Assembly (NCBI RefSeq): GCF_004025535.1 | Contig: NZ_QJRG01000034.1 | Span: 1 to 64,000, forward strand | Length of the DNA: 64,000 bases | Reading direction: 5' to 3' | Source: Pseudomonas alkylphenolica | GTDB taxonomy: Bacteria > Pseudomonadota > Gammaproteobacteria > Pseudomonadales > Pseudomonadaceae | Part shown: positions 10,258 to 19,322 of the stretch, piece by piece | Layout of the letters: every line of letters starts with the position of its first letter | Numbering within the stretch: position 1 is the first letter of the stretch | Made by a program: the position numbers and the translations under genes | The notes under the pieces: model-generated | Database searches by the model: none | What the model was told of the DNA's origin: nothing | The model's input: the letters and a program-made list of their open reading frames with translations, nothing else

Positions 10258-10392
10258 CTGGGCGATCCCTGCTTGGAAGATGAGGGGGAATTTCATCAAA
10301 GCAAATACAGGTTTAGCAGAGCATTTACGGGGAGGTGCCCGAGTTTTCAGGAATTTTCAGCGCGTTGCGTAAAAATTTCAGACCACCCTCTT

Positions 10393-11286
10393 TCAGGCAG
10401 GCGTCAGTTGCGCCTTGAGCAGATCGCGGAACGTCTGGATCAGGGGTTCGCGGCTGCGCCCGCGGCGGATGATCATGGAAAACGGCGCCTGGTAACCGAA
10501 GGTTGCCGGCGACAGCACCCGCAAGTCGCCCTTGTCGGCCCACGCCTGGGCATAGTGTTCCGGCAGGTAGCCGATGTAGGCGCCAGACAACACCAGGATC
10601 AGCTGTGCCTCCATACTTTCCACGGTTGCCGCACTGTGCTTGAAGCCATGCCGGGCCAGCTCCGCCTGGCTCCAGTAGCCGCGCCCGACCATGCGCTGCT
10701 GGGTGATGACCTGCTCGGGAATGCGCCGCTCGTGGTACAGCGGGTGACGGTTACTGCAATACAGCCAGTGCTGTTCACGGTACAGCGGCTGATACACCAG
10801 GCCGCTCATGCGCGTCGAGAACGCGCCGATAGCCAGGTCCAGGCGGTTGTCCTGGACCCCCAGCTGCAATTCATAGGGGCTGGATACCGACAGGTGCAGG
10901 TGCACTGCCGGGTGCTCCTGGCTGTAGGCACCAATGGCCTCGGCCAGCGGCAACGCCCGATCACCGACGGTCGAGTCGATCACGCCCAGGTTCAACGTGC
11001 CGCGCAATTCCCCCTTGAGGGCCGCAGCGTACTGTTCAAAACCATCCATCTCTGCCAACAGGCGCAACGTCTCCTGATGGAAAAGCTCGCCTTTGCTGGT
11101 CAGGCTGAAACCGCCCCGGCCACGGTGGCACAGCACGATACCCAGAGCGGCCTCAAGCTGGCTCATGTAGGTGCTGATCGCTGAAGTCGACAGGTTCAGT
11201 TCGCGCTGGGCGTTGGCAAAGCCCTGGTGGCGCACGACGCTGACGAAGATGCGCAGGAGTTTCAGGTCGGGCAGTGCAGAGGCCAT
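10393..11286 (-). CDS. gbuR: LysR-family regulator GbuR (guanidinobutyrate catabolism)
   Basis: 297 residues, standard LysR length, with an N-terminal winged helix-turn-helix (about 8-67, ANAQRELNLSTSAISTYMSQLE) and a substrate-binding domain. It is divergent from gbuA, the arrangement of gbuR-gbuA in P. aeruginosa, where GbuR activates the guanidinobutyrase gene in response to 4-guanidinobutyrate. A near-perfect palindrome in the shared 223-bp promoter region (11342-11365) is a plausible binding site. The assignment depends mostly on gbuA next door. Confidence 0.75.
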   Translation of the reverse strand: MASALPDLKLLRIFVSVVRHQGFANAQRELNLSTSAISTYMSQLEAALGIVLCHRGRGGFSLTSKGELFHQETLRLLAEMDGFEQYAAALKGELRGTLNLGVIDSTVGDRALPLAEAIGAYSQEHPAVHLHLSVSSPYELQLGVQDNRLDLAIGAFSTRMSGLVYQPLYREQHWLYCSNRHPLYHERRIPEQVITQQRMVGRGYWSQAELARHGFKHSAATVESMEAQLILVLSGAYIGYLPEHYAQAWADKGDLRVLSPATFGYQAPFSMIIRRGRSREPLIQTFRDLLKAQLTPA

Positions 11287-11341
11287 GAAAGTGAAGGTCC
11301 GGAAGGCAGCAGATGGGAAAAGTCTAACCAGATTCCACGCA

Positions 11342-11365
11342 TTAGTTTAGAAAAAACTGAACTAA
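11342..11365. promoter_or_regulatory. Palindrome in the gbuR-gbuA intergenic region (candidate LysR operator)
   Basis: TTAGTTTAG (11342-11350) and CTGAACTAA (11357-11365) are inverted repeats matching at 8 of 9 positions across a six-A spacer. The site contains T-N11-A spacings as LysR-type operators do and lies between the two divergent start codons. Assignment to GbuR is inferred from position. Confidence 0.45.
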
Positions 11366-11509
11366 GTATTTGCGTGTAGCGATTCCTCTCCACCACTACC
11401 TTTTGCAAACTCTGCCGCAATGCACCTGCTCGCCAGCGTTTCGGGAGTGATCCCCGCCCGGCCTGACAGGTTCAAACAACTAAAACAATCGAATCGATGA
11501 GGCCCGACC

Positions 11510-12460
11510 GTGGACAAGATTCTGCACCAACCACTGGGCGGCAACGAAATGCCGCGTTTCGGCGGCATCGCCACCATGCTTCGCCTGCCTCACCTGCAAA
11601 GCGCCGAAGGCCTTGATGCCGCATTCATCGGCATCCCCCTGGACATCGGCACCTCCCTGCGTTCCGGCACCCGTTTTGGTCCGCGCCAGATCCGCGCCGA
11701 GTCGGTGATGATCCGCCCGTACAACATGGCCACCGGCGCTGCGCCCTTCGATTCGCTGTCGGTCGCCGATATCGGTGACGTGGCGATCAACACCTTCAAC
11801 CTGCTTGATGCTGTGCGGATCATCGAAGAAGCCTACGACGAAATCCTTGAACACAACGTCATCCCGATGACCATGGGCGGTGACCACACCATCACCCTGC
11901 CGATCCTGCGTGCAATCCACAAAAAGCACGGCAAGGTAGGCCTGGTACACATCGACGCCCACGCTGACGTCAACGATCACATGTTCGGCGAGAAAATCGC
12001 CCACGGCACAACCTTCCGCCGCGCCGTGGAAGAAGGCCTGCTGGACTGCGACCGCGTGGTACAGATCGGTCTGCGCGCCCAGGGCTACACCGCCGAAGAC
12101 TTCAACTGGAGCCGCAAGCAGGGCTTCCGTGTGGTCCAGGCCGAAGAGTGCTGGCACAAATCCCTGGAGCCACTGATGGCCGAAGTCCGCGAAAAAGTCG
12201 GCGGCGGCCCGGTGTACCTGAGCTTCGACATCGACGGCATCGACCCTGCCTGGGCGCCAGGTACCGGCACCCCGGAAATCGGTGGCCTGACCACCATCCA
12301 GGCGATGGAAATCATTCGTGGCTGCCAGGGCCTGGACCTGATCGGCTGCGACCTGGTGGAAGTCTCCCCACCTTACGACACCACCGGCAACACCTCGTTG
12401 CTGGGTGCCAACCTGCTTTACGAAATGCTCTGTGCCCTGCCCGGCGTCGTACGCCGCTGA
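11510..12460 (+). CDS. gbuA: Guanidinobutyrase (ureohydrolase family)
   Basis: 316 residues of the arginase/agmatinase superfamily. Manganese ligands are visible: GGDHT (first His), HIDAHAD (Asp, His and Asp) and SFDIDGIDP (two Asp). The N-terminus (DKILHQPLGGNEMPRF) and the loop SVMIRPYNMATGAAPFDSL match what I recall of P. aeruginosa GbuA rather than GpuA or SpeB. It hydrolyses 4-guanidinobutyrate to 4-aminobutyrate and urea in arginine catabolism. The start is a GTG with GAGG seven bases upstream. A symporter gene follows 142 bp downstream on the same strand and may import the substrate. Confidence 0.85.
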   Translation: MDKILHQPLGGNEMPRFGGIATMLRLPHLQSAEGLDAAFIGIPLDIGTSLRSGTRFGPRQIRAESVMIRPYNMATGAAPFDSLSVADIGDVAINTFNLLDAVRIIEEAYDEILEHNVIPMTMGGDHTITLPILRAIHKKHGKVGLVHIDAHADVNDHMFGEKIAHGTTFRRAVEEGLLDCDRVVQIGLRAQGYTAEDFNWSRKQGFRVVQAEECWHKSLEPLMAEVREKVGGGPVYLSFDIDGIDPAWAPGTGTPEIGGLTTIQAMEIIRGCQGLDLIGCDLVEVSPPYDTTGNTSLLGANLLYEMLCALPGVVRR

Positions 12461-12602
12461 CAGGCAACACCAGGAGCTGCAACGGGCAGGAGCCATGACA
12501 GCGGGGTCGTACCAGCGACCCGCTTAGTAGACGAATGACCGGCGCCGGGCTTGCCTGGCGTCAGGATCGCTCTCACCATAAAAAAGATAATCGGAGACAC
12601 CC

Positions 12603-13982
12603 ATGGCCTTAGACTTGTTCGTTGTTCTGATCTATGCGGCCGGCATGCTCGCGCTTGGTTATTACGGCATGCGCCGGGCGAAAACCCACGAAGATTACCT
12701 GGTGGCGGGACGCAACCTGGGCCCAAGCCTGTACATGGGCACCATGGCAGCCACGGTACTGGGCGGTGCTTCGACCGTGGGTACGGTAAAACTGGGCTAC
12801 GTTCACGGTATCTCGGGCTTCTGGCTGTGCGCGGCCCTGGGCCTGGGCATCATCGCCCTGAACCTGTTCCTGGCCAAGCCGCTGTTGCGCCTGAAGATCT
12901 TCACCGTGACGCAAGTGCTGGAACAGCGTTACAACCCCATGGCCCGTCAGGCCAGCGCCGTGATCATGCTCGCCTATGCGCTGATGATCGCCGTGACCTC
13001 GACCCTGGCAATGGGTACCGTCCTGCAAGTGCTGTTCGAAATTCCGTTCTGGGCTGCGATCCTGCTCGGTGGCGGTGTTGTCGTGGTGTATTCCACCGTC
13101 GGCGGCATGTGGTCGCTGACCCTGACCGACATCGTCCAGTTCGTGATCAAGACCGTCGGTCTGATGTTTGTCCTGCTGCCCATCTGCCTGTACCGCGTGG
13201 GCGGCTGGGACGAGCTGGTGGCCAAGCTGCCAGCGTCCAGCTTCAGCTTCACCACCATAGGCTGGGACACCATCATCACCTACTTCCTGATCTACTTCTT
13301 CGGCATCCTGATCGGTCAGGATATCTGGCAGCGGGTGTTTACTGCGCGTGACGAAAAAGTCGCTCAGCGTGCCGGTACCACTGCCGGTATCTACTGCGTG
13401 ATCTACGGTCTGGTGTGTGCGGTGATCGGTATGGCGGCCCACGTGCTGCTGCCGGATCTGGGCAACGCCAACAACGCCTTTGCCGCCATCGTCAAATCCG
13501 CCCTGCCTGATGGCATTCGCGGCTTGGTGATTGCTGCTGCACTGGCAGCGATGATGTCGACGGCCAGTGCTGGCCTGCTGGCAGCGTCCACTGTACTGAC
13601 CGAAGACCTGCTGCCCAAGCTGCGTGGCGGCAAGCAGTCGAGCCTGGGCATCAACCGCCTGTTCACCCTGCTGACCGGTATTGCCGTACTGGGTATCGCC
13701 CTTGTGGTTGAGGACGTGATCAGCGCCCTGACCCTGGCCTACAACCTGTTGGTTGGCGGCATGCTGGTACCGCTGATCGGTGCGATCTACTGGAAGCGTG
13801 CGACCACTGCCGGTGCTATCACCAGCATGACCCTGGGCTTTATCACTGCCCTGGCGTTCATGATCAAGGACGGGATGGATGCCAACACGCCGATCTACTA
13901 CAGCCTGGCGATCGCGCTGGTGAGTTTCGTAGTGGTGAGCTTGATGTCCCGCCGTCCGGCGGCTGCAACGAACCTGGCCTGA
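12603..13982 (+). CDS. Sodium:solute symporter (SSS family)
   Basis: 459 residues with about 13 predicted membrane helices. Family signatures include DYLVAGRNLGP near residue 30, TVGGMWSLTLTDIVQF near 165 and a conserved GLLAASTVLTEDL region. GGAG lies nine bases upstream of the ATG. It follows gbuA on the same strand, so import of guanidinobutyrate or a related compound is likely; substrate is inferred from context only. A hairpin at 13997-14025 closes the unit. Confidence 0.85.
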   Translation: MALDLFVVLIYAAGMLALGYYGMRRAKTHEDYLVAGRNLGPSLYMGTMAATVLGGASTVGTVKLGYVHGISGFWLCAALGLGIIALNLFLAKPLLRLKIFTVTQVLEQRYNPMARQASAVIMLAYALMIAVTSTLAMGTVLQVLFEIPFWAAILLGGGVVVVYSTVGGMWSLTLTDIVQFVIKTVGLMFVLLPICLYRVGGWDELVAKLPASSFSFTTIGWDTIITYFLIYFFGILIGQDIWQRVFTARDEKVAQRAGTTAGIYCVIYGLVCAVIGMAAHVLLPDLGNANNAFAAIVKSALPDGIRGLVIAAALAAMMSTASAGLLAASTVLTEDLLPKLRGGKQSSLGINRLFTLLTGIAVLGIALVVEDVISALTLAYNLLVGGMLVPLIGAIYWKRATTAGAITSMTLGFITALAFMIKDGMDANTPIYYSLAIALVSFVVVSLMSRRPAAATNLA

Positions 13983-13996
13983 TTCAAGCCAGTGGT

Positions 13997-14025
13997 GGCC
14001 GTCGCATCAACCTGATGCGGCGGCC
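13997..14025. terminator. Hairpin between convergent symporter and PA1414-like genes
   Basis: GGCCGTCGCATCA pairs with TGATGCGGCGGCC over 13 positions, with one G-U wobble and a 3-nt loop. It sits between the symporter stop (13982) and the stop of the convergent small gene (14038). It lacks a clear T-run, so bidirectional terminator function is inferred from position and stem strength. Confidence 0.5.
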
Positions 14026-14037
14026 CGGGCCGGGCGC

Positions 14038-14163
14038 CTAGCGACGTGGCTGGCGCTTGCGCTGCTCCTCATCGGTAGGGATTGGCACCGGCTGCAATGG
14101 CGGTGGAATCAAGCCCAGGGCCGCAGCCAGGTCGTGAAGCCAGTTGAACAGATTGTTTCTCAT
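14038..14163 (-). CDS. PA1414-like small protein
   Basis: 41 residues: MRNNLFNWLHDLAAALGL, then a proline-rich PPPLQPVPIP stretch and a basic end. An amphipathic N-terminal helix is followed by the proline segment. AGGGGG lies six bases upstream of the ATG. The form and position (gbu/symporter neighbourhood) resemble PA1414 of P. aeruginosa, an anaerobically induced small gene associated with the sRNA SicX. A perfect Anr box lies 114-127 bp upstream (14277-14290). Function unknown. Confidence 0.7.
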   Translation of the reverse strand: MRNNLFNWLHDLAAALGLIPPPLQPVPIPTDEEQRKRQPRR

Positions 14164-14242
14164 AACACCCCCTTACGGGTCAGCCTGCACGGCGATTCAA
14201 TCCTGCGATGCTTCATACAGATCATAGCCCTATGTCCTGCGT
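14164..14242 (-). ncRNA. Possible leader/sRNA upstream of the PA1414-like gene (SicX-like locus)
   Basis: If the Anr site centred at 14283.5 acts at the usual -41.5 position, transcription starts near 14242 and leaves a leader of about 80 nt before the small gene. The SicX sRNA of P. aeruginosa comes from the equivalent PA1414 locus. I did not establish its exact homologous segment here; the 5' end is calculated and the 3' end is arbitrary. Confidence 0.3.
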
Positions 14243-14276
14243 TGCGCATGCTCTAGGACTACAAGTTGGGTCAAGT

Positions 14277-14290
14277 TTGATCTTAATCAA
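14277..14290 (-). promoter_or_regulatory. Anr/Fnr box
   Basis: TTGAT-CTTA-ATCAA is a perfect match to the Anr/Fnr consensus TTGATNNNNATCAA. It overlaps the stop codon of the LysR gene (14287-14289) and is well placed to drive the PA1414-like gene on the minus strand under low oxygen. A weak -10-like TAGAGC lies at 14255-14250. Confidence 0.7.
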
Positions 14291-15180
14291 GCCCTGACCG
14301 CCACTTGCGCCGCCTCGGCAACTGTTTCCCCTTGTTGCAGATCGATCCAGGCACTCAGGTTCGCGCCACGCATGCCTTTGCGCCACATCAGCCAGGTCGT
14401 CGCCAGATCGAACGGTGACTGTAGACGGTGTGCCGCCACCCGCTCTCGTCCGGGCAAGCTGTCGAGCATCGACTGGGCCATCAGCGCTACCCCCGATCCG
14501 GCAATCACGCAAGCCAGCATGCTCGGATAGGACTCGATCTCCATGACCCGCCCCATCGCGGCATGGTCCTGCGCATACCAGGCTTCCAGGCGCATGCGGT
14601 AGGCACATCCCTGACGGAAGGTGAACACCGCACGCCCCGCCACATCCCGGGCGCTGTGCACCGGGGGATGATCGGGCTCGGTAATCAGTACCAGCGTTTC
14701 TTCGCACAACGGCACGCCGTCCAGCCCGGCCAATGCCAGCGGGCCATCCACCAGGGCGGCGTCCAGACGACCGCTGAGCAGGCCTTCAAGTAGTTCGCCA
14801 CTGGGCGCCGGCAGTACCTGCAGGTTCACTGCGGGGTAAGTCTTGTGATAGCGCGCCAGCAGCGCCGGCAGGTGGATCGCCGCCGTGCTGTACATGGTGC
14901 CCAGGGCGAAATCACCCGCCGGTTGCCCGCCTTGCACAGCGGCCACGGCTTCATCGCGTAGCGCCAGCATGCGCCCCGCGTAATCGAGCAAGACCTTGCC
15001 CGCCGGCGACAATTGCAAGCGCTGGCGCTCACGACGAAACAGTTCCACACCCAGTTGCTCTTCAAGCTGGCGCAGGCGAGTGGACAGGTTCGAGGGCACC
15101 CGGTGCATGCGTTCAGCTGCCCGGGTTATCGACCCTGCCTCGGCGACCGCCTGAAAAATGCGCAATTGGCTGAGCTCCAC
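14287..15180 (-). CDS. LysR-family transcriptional regulator
   Basis: 297 residues from the GTG at 15180 (VELSQLRIF), which has GGAG eight bases upstream; the in-frame ATG at 15213 has no ribosome site. Helix-turn-helix at about 2-60 (GSITRAAERMHRVPSNLSTRLRQLE) and a periplasmic-binding-like effector domain. The N-terminal pattern resembles PtrR-type regulators. It is divergent from the YbfB-type transporter 105 bp away, which it probably controls. Its 3' end contains the Anr box of the next gene. Confidence 0.85.
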   Translation of the reverse strand: MELSQLRIFQAVAEAGSITRAAERMHRVPSNLSTRLRQLEEQLGVELFRRERQRLQLSPAGKVLLDYAGRMLALRDEAVAAVQGGQPAGDFALGTMYSTAAIHLPALLARYHKTYPAVNLQVLPAPSGELLEGLLSGRLDAALVDGPLALAGLDGVPLCEETLVLITEPDHPPVHSARDVAGRAVFTFRQGCAYRMRLEAWYAQDHAAMGRVMEIESYPSMLACVIAGSGVALMAQSMLDSLPGRERVAAHRLQSPFDLATTWLMWRKGMRGANLSAWIDLQQGETVAEAAQVAVRA

Positions 15181-15285
15181 AAGACATTCTCCAGAACAGA
15201 ACAAGTTACTCATAATTATTCAATTTTACTGAAAGTCAATCCTCCGTAGCCTGACGGTCATCGATCCTGCTTGAGGAACCTGACC

Positions 15286-16467
15286 ATGTCACCGTTCATT
15301 CGCCTGCTCGCCTGTGCTGTGGCCTTGATGATGGCCATGGGCATCGGCCGCTTCGCCCTCACCCCCCAGTTGCCGCACCTGATCGGCGAAGGCCAGGTCA
15401 GCCTGACCGCCGCCGGCCTGATCGCCGCCGCCAATTACCTGGGTTACCTGCTCGGCGCGCTGGACGCCATGTTCGCCCGCCGTCCAGGCCAGGTCAGCGC
15501 CCGGCTGCACGGCGGCTTGTGGTTGTGTGTACTGCTCACCCTGGCCTCTGTCTGGGCCAGCGGTTTCTGGAGCCACCTGCTGCTGCGCTTCGGTACCGGC
15601 GTGGCCAGCGCCTGGGTGCTGGTCATGCTCACCAGCCTCAGTCAGCAGGTGGCGGCCTCAAGCAACCTGCCAAAGCCGGGGGCCCTGGTGTTTGCCGGGC
15701 CTGGCGTCGGCATCATGCTGACGGGACTGCTGGCGCTGTTCGCCAACCTTTATGGCCTGGGCTCCGCCTCACTCTGGCTGGTCTATGCCGGTACAGCATT
15801 GTTCATGTTGCTGGCTGTGCTGCCCTTTCTTCCGCGCCCGCACACCGCAGCGCCTGCCACGGCCGCGCTGACCGCACAGCCGCCAACCCGGGGGATCGCC
15901 CGCCTCGGCCTGATCTATGCGCTGTACGGTATCGGTTACATCATCCCGGCCACATTCATGTCGCAGATGGCCAGCGCACGCTTCCACGGACACTGGCTGG
16001 CGGACCTGTTCTGGCCGGGGTTTGGCCTGGCCGCAGCACTGGGGGTGGTCGTGGCCAGCTATCGCCGCCCGCACTGGGGCACTACGGCGCGCTGGTTGAT
16101 GGTGACGTTGTGGTTACAAGCCGCCGGCGTGTTCGCCTGCTTGCTGGGCAACGGCCCGGGCCTGGCGCTGGGGGTGTTACTGTGCGGCACACCGTTCCTG
16201 GCGTGCATGCAGTTGGTGATGCAACGCCTGCGCGAGCTGTCGCCCCACGGCTATCAGCGCAACGCAGGCTTGCTCACCGCGTGTTTTGCCGCAGGCCAGC
16301 TCAGCGGCCCGCTGCTGGCAGCGCTGAGCAATCACTTTGCCGCCAGTTTGCAACCGGCGCTGGTCTTCGCTGGCAGCGGCTTACTGCTGGCCGGAACGCT
16401 GCTGTGGCGGCCGCAGATTAACCCAGCAGGCTGCGCAAACGTCGGCGCACCCACTGTTCAGCGCTGA
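15286..16467 (+). CDS. YbfB/YjiJ-family MFS transporter
   Basis: 393 residues with about 12 membrane helices. The start (MSPFIRLLACAVALMMAMGIGRFALTP) has the GxGRFA(L/Y)TP signature of the YbfB/YjiJ family in the first helix. The ATG at 15286 has GAGG nine bases upstream, preferred over a TTG at 15271. Divergent from a LysR gene. Its 3' end overlaps the convergent EamA gene by 50 bp. Substrate unknown. Confidence 0.82.
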   Translation: MSPFIRLLACAVALMMAMGIGRFALTPQLPHLIGEGQVSLTAAGLIAAANYLGYLLGALDAMFARRPGQVSARLHGGLWLCVLLTLASVWASGFWSHLLLRFGTGVASAWVLVMLTSLSQQVAASSNLPKPGALVFAGPGVGIMLTGLLALFANLYGLGSASLWLVYAGTALFMLLAVLPFLPRPHTAAPATAALTAQPPTRGIARLGLIYALYGIGYIIPATFMSQMASARFHGHWLADLFWPGFGLAAALGVVVASYRRPHWGTTARWLMVTLWLQAAGVFACLLGNGPGLALGVLLCGTPFLACMQLVMQRLRELSPHGYQRNAGLLTACFAAGQLSGPLLAALSNHFAASLQPALVFAGSGLLLAGTLLWRPQINPAGCANVGAPTVQR

Positions 16468-17344
16468 CCAGGGTCACCCCGAGCAACACCATCACCGCGC
16501 CGAGGACGAAGTTCAGGCTCAGCGGCTCACCCAGCAGCAGCACACCAAAGGTCACGCCGAACAACGGGGTGATGAAGGAAAACACCGCCAGGTTCGATGC
16601 CAGATAACGGCGCAGCAGCCAGAACCACGTCAGGTAGCTGAAGAACGATACGATCAGGCCTTGAAACAGCAGGCTGCCAATAGACAAGGGGGTGAAGTGG
16701 ACCTGGGTCAGCTGGCCACTGAGGGTGGCGATGCACAACAAGCCGACGAAGCCGACGGCCAGCTGATAGAACAACGTCAGGGTCGCCGGAGCCTCCGAGA
16801 GCCGGGACGTGCGCACCACCACCGTAGTCGCGCCCCAGGCCAGACCCGCCAACACACCGAAGGCATCGCCCAGCAGCATCCGCCCGTCCATTTCTGACAA
16901 CGACACGCCACCGGCAAACGCGTAGGCAATCCCGGCAAAGGCCAGGACGATGCCCAGCCATTGCAGGGGGCGCAGGCGTTCGCTCGGCAGCAGCCAGTGC
17001 AGGCCCAGCGCGGTAAATACCGGCGCCGTGTAGAGGAACACCGACATGTGCGCCGCCGAGGTCAGCTTCAAGCCTTCGGCGATGAACAGAAACTCCACGC
17101 CAAACAGCGCGCCAGCCAGCAAACCGCCCCGCCAGGTTTGCGCCACCTGATCCCAACCGCCGCGAAAACAGATCAACAGGCCGACCAGCACGGCTGCCAT
17201 GCCCGAACGCAAGGCCTGCTGCATCACCGGGGCAATGTCCGGCGCGGCCATCTTGATCATCACCTGCTGAATGCCCCAGATCAGGCACAGCACCAGCATC
17301 ACTTGCAGGGCAAAGGCATCGGTATTGCGGCGGGTGGCGCTCAT
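16418..17344 (-). CDS. EamA/DMT-family transporter
   Basis: 308 residues with ten predicted membrane helices in two EamA repeats (LCLIWGIQQVMIKMAAPDIAP in the first, VLAGLAWGATTVVVRTS at the start of the second). Start chosen at ATG 17344 (MSATRRNTDAF); a GTG nine bases upstream is possible. Drug/metabolite exporter superfamily; substrate not predictable. Overlaps the 3' end of the YbfB-type gene. Confidence 0.85.
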   Translation of the reverse strand: MSATRRNTDAFALQVMLVLCLIWGIQQVMIKMAAPDIAPVMQQALRSGMAAVLVGLLICFRGGWDQVAQTWRGGLLAGALFGVEFLFIAEGLKLTSAAHMSVFLYTAPVFTALGLHWLLPSERLRPLQWLGIVLAFAGIAYAFAGGVSLSEMDGRMLLGDAFGVLAGLAWGATTVVVRTSRLSEAPATLTLFYQLAVGFVGLLCIATLSGQLTQVHFTPLSIGSLLFQGLIVSFFSYLTWFWLLRRYLASNLAVFSFITPLFGVTFGVLLLGEPLSLNFVLGAVMVLLGVTLVSAEQWVRRRLRSLLG

Positions 17345-17514
17345 TGCGGGCACCCGTTATCGGCGAACGGCATGGCAGAGTCTCGGCAGCTGTGGATCCA
17401 ACGTTGATTATCAGTGGCTGCAGGCGTTGATTGCCAGCCTTGTGTTGCGCTTCGAGTGAACTTTGCGCACGGCTTGCGGCTCAACCGCAAGACCAAGCCA
17501 AGGGAGTCCTGCCG

Positions 17515-17784
17515 ATGAAAACCCTGTTGAACATTGCTGCTGCCGCCAGCCTGCTGCTGGCCCTGCCCAGCTGGGCATGCACACTTGAAGAAGCCACGGA
17601 GAAACGCGAGGAACTGGCCAAGGAGGTCACGCGACTGACGGAGCAGAATCCGCAGAAGGCCAAGGAGATCAACGACGAGTTGAAAGGGATGAAGCTTGAG
17701 AGTGCCAGCAAGGACCTGCCGGACAAGTGTCAGCTGATCGACAAACGGTTGCAGGAGCTGAAAACGGCGGAGAAGAAAGTCTGA
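17515..17784 (+). CDS. Small periplasmic coiled-coil protein
   Basis: 89 residues. A signal peptide (MKTLLNIAAAASLLLALPSWA) is followed by about 65 residues of charged helix (EEATEKREELAKEVTRLTEQ), likely a short coiled coil with two cysteines in the mature part. AGGGAG lies nine bases before the ATG. Resembles small conserved Pseudomonas periplasmic proteins of unknown function. Ends 18 bp before a perfect hairpin terminator. Confidence 0.75.
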   Translation: MKTLLNIAAAASLLLALPSWACTLEEATEKREELAKEVTRLTEQNPQKAKEINDELKGMKLESASKDLPDKCQLIDKRLQELKTAEKKV

Positions 17785-17801
17785 AGCGTCGTGGAGTGAT
17801 A

Positions 17802-17837
17802 CCCACGTCTACAACGGGTCGACCGTGTAGACGTGGG
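17802..17837. terminator. Hairpin terminator between convergent genes
   Basis: CCCACGTCTACA (17802-17813) and TGTAGACGTGGG (17826-17837) form a perfect 12-bp stem with a 12-nt loop between the stops of the small periplasmic gene and the convergent helicase gene. No T-run, so bidirectional function is inferred. Confidence 0.6.
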
Positions 17838-17849
17838 ATGACCTGAGCC

Positions 17850-19178
17850 TTACTCGGCAGCAGGCGCCGGCTTGCGACGCTTGAGCGGCGCCAGGCCGTC
17901 GGCACTGGCCAGCGGAGCATTAGGCTTTGGCTTGGCGGTTGGCTTGCGCTTGGCCGCTACTTTCTTGTCGCCCTTCTTCGGATCAGCTTTTTTCTTCTTC
18001 ACCCCGGCGGCCTTGCCCGAGGCCTTGACCTTCTTCGGACCGCTGTAGGTGCCTTTGACTTCCTTGATGACGCGGCGCTCGAAGCTTTGCTTCAGGTAGC
18101 GCTCGATGCTCGACATCAGGTTCCAGTCGCCGTGGCAGATCAGCGAAACGGCCAGGCCTTCGTTGCCGGCACGGCCGGTACGACCGATACGGTGTACATA
18201 TTCGTCGCCGCTGCGCGGCATATCGAAGTTGATCACCAGGTCGAGGCCGTCGACGTCCAGGCCACGGGCCGCGACATCGGTCGCCACCAGCACCTTGGCA
18301 CCGCCCTGCTTCAGGCGCTCGATGGCCAGCTTGCGGTCTTTCTGGTCTTTGTCGCCGTGCAGGACGAAGGCTTTGAAGTCTTTGGCAACCAGGTGACCGT
18401 AGATGCGGTCGGCCATGACCCGGGTGTTGGTGAAGATGATTGCCTTCTGGTAGGTCTCGTTGGCCAGCAGCCACTGCACAATCTGCTCTTTGTGCTGATT
18501 GTGGTCCGCGGTGATGATCTGCTGACGGGTACCGTCGTTGAGCTGGCTGACGGTGTTGAGCATCAGGTGCTCAGGGTCTTTCAGCACTTTGGCGATCATG
18601 TCGCGCAGGCCGGCACCGCCGGTGGTGGCGGAGAACAGCAGGGTCTGCTCGCGGTTCGGGCACTCGCCACACAGGCGCTCGACGTCTTCGGAGAAGCCCA
18701 TGTCGAGCATGCGGTCGGCTTCGTCGAGGACGATGACCTGCACGTGCTCGAGCTTGAGGTTGCCGGCGTTGAGGTGCTCGAGCATGCGGCCCGGGGTACC
18801 GACGAGGATATCCGGCACCTTGCGCAGCATGGCAGCCTGTTCCTTGAAGTCTTCACCGCCGGTGATGATGCCCGACTTGATGAAGGTGAACTGAGCGAAA
18901 CGCTCGATTTCCTTCAGGGTTTGCTGAGCCAGTTCACGGGTCGGCAGCAGTACCAGCGCGCGGATCTCGACACGCTTCTGCTTCAGGTCAACCAGGCGAT
19001 TGAGCACCGGCAGCATGAACGCGGCGGTTTTGCCGCTGCCGGTTTTTGCCGTCACCCGCAGGTCCCGCCCTTGCAACGCCAGCGGAATGGCCGCTGCCTG
19101 CACCGGCGTCGGCTCGACAAAGTTCAGCTCGGCCACGGCTTTGAGCAGGCGTTCGTGCAGGGCGAATTGGGAAAACAC
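17850..19178 (-). CDS. DEAD-box ATP-dependent RNA helicase
   Basis: 442 residues. Q motif near 20-26, Walker A AKTGSGKT (44-51), PTRELA (79-84), DEAD (152-155), SAT, then the second RecA lobe with ARGLD and HRIGRTGRAG. A basic lysine-rich tail from about 375 (KKKKADPKKGDKK) probably binds RNA nonspecifically. This is the RhlE/SrmB-like type of Pseudomonas helicase, active in mRNA turnover or ribosome assembly. The exact orthologue is not assigned. Confidence 0.9.
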   Translation of the reverse strand: MFSQFALHERLLKAVAELNFVEPTPVQAAAIPLALQGRDLRVTAKTGSGKTAAFMLPVLNRLVDLKQKRVEIRALVLLPTRELAQQTLKEIERFAQFTFIKSGIITGGEDFKEQAAMLRKVPDILVGTPGRMLEHLNAGNLKLEHVQVIVLDEADRMLDMGFSEDVERLCGECPNREQTLLFSATTGGAGLRDMIAKVLKDPEHLMLNTVSQLNDGTRQQIITADHNQHKEQIVQWLLANETYQKAIIFTNTRVMADRIYGHLVAKDFKAFVLHGDKDQKDRKLAIERLKQGGAKVLVATDVAARGLDVDGLDLVINFDMPRSGDEYVHRIGRTGRAGNEGLAVSLICHGDWNLMSSIERYLKQSFERRVIKEVKGTYSGPKKVKASGKAAGVKKKKADPKKGDKKVAAKRKPTAKPKPNAPLASADGLAPLKRRKPAPAAE

Positions 19179-19322
19179 GGGTGTACCTCGGGCATGTGCA
19201 AAAAATTCAGTTGCATAGGGTAACGTTTTCCGGCGTCGACGCCGAATTCTTTTGCCAACTTGTCGTCAATACACGCTCTAATACCCCTCCTTTTCACTTA
19301 TCGGAAGATCTTCAGCACGGCA

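Noticed and set aside
12609..13442. 277-aa minus-strand frame inside the symporter gene
   Set aside because: Composition (His/Gln/Asp-rich) is typical of an antisense shadow of a high-GC membrane protein gene.
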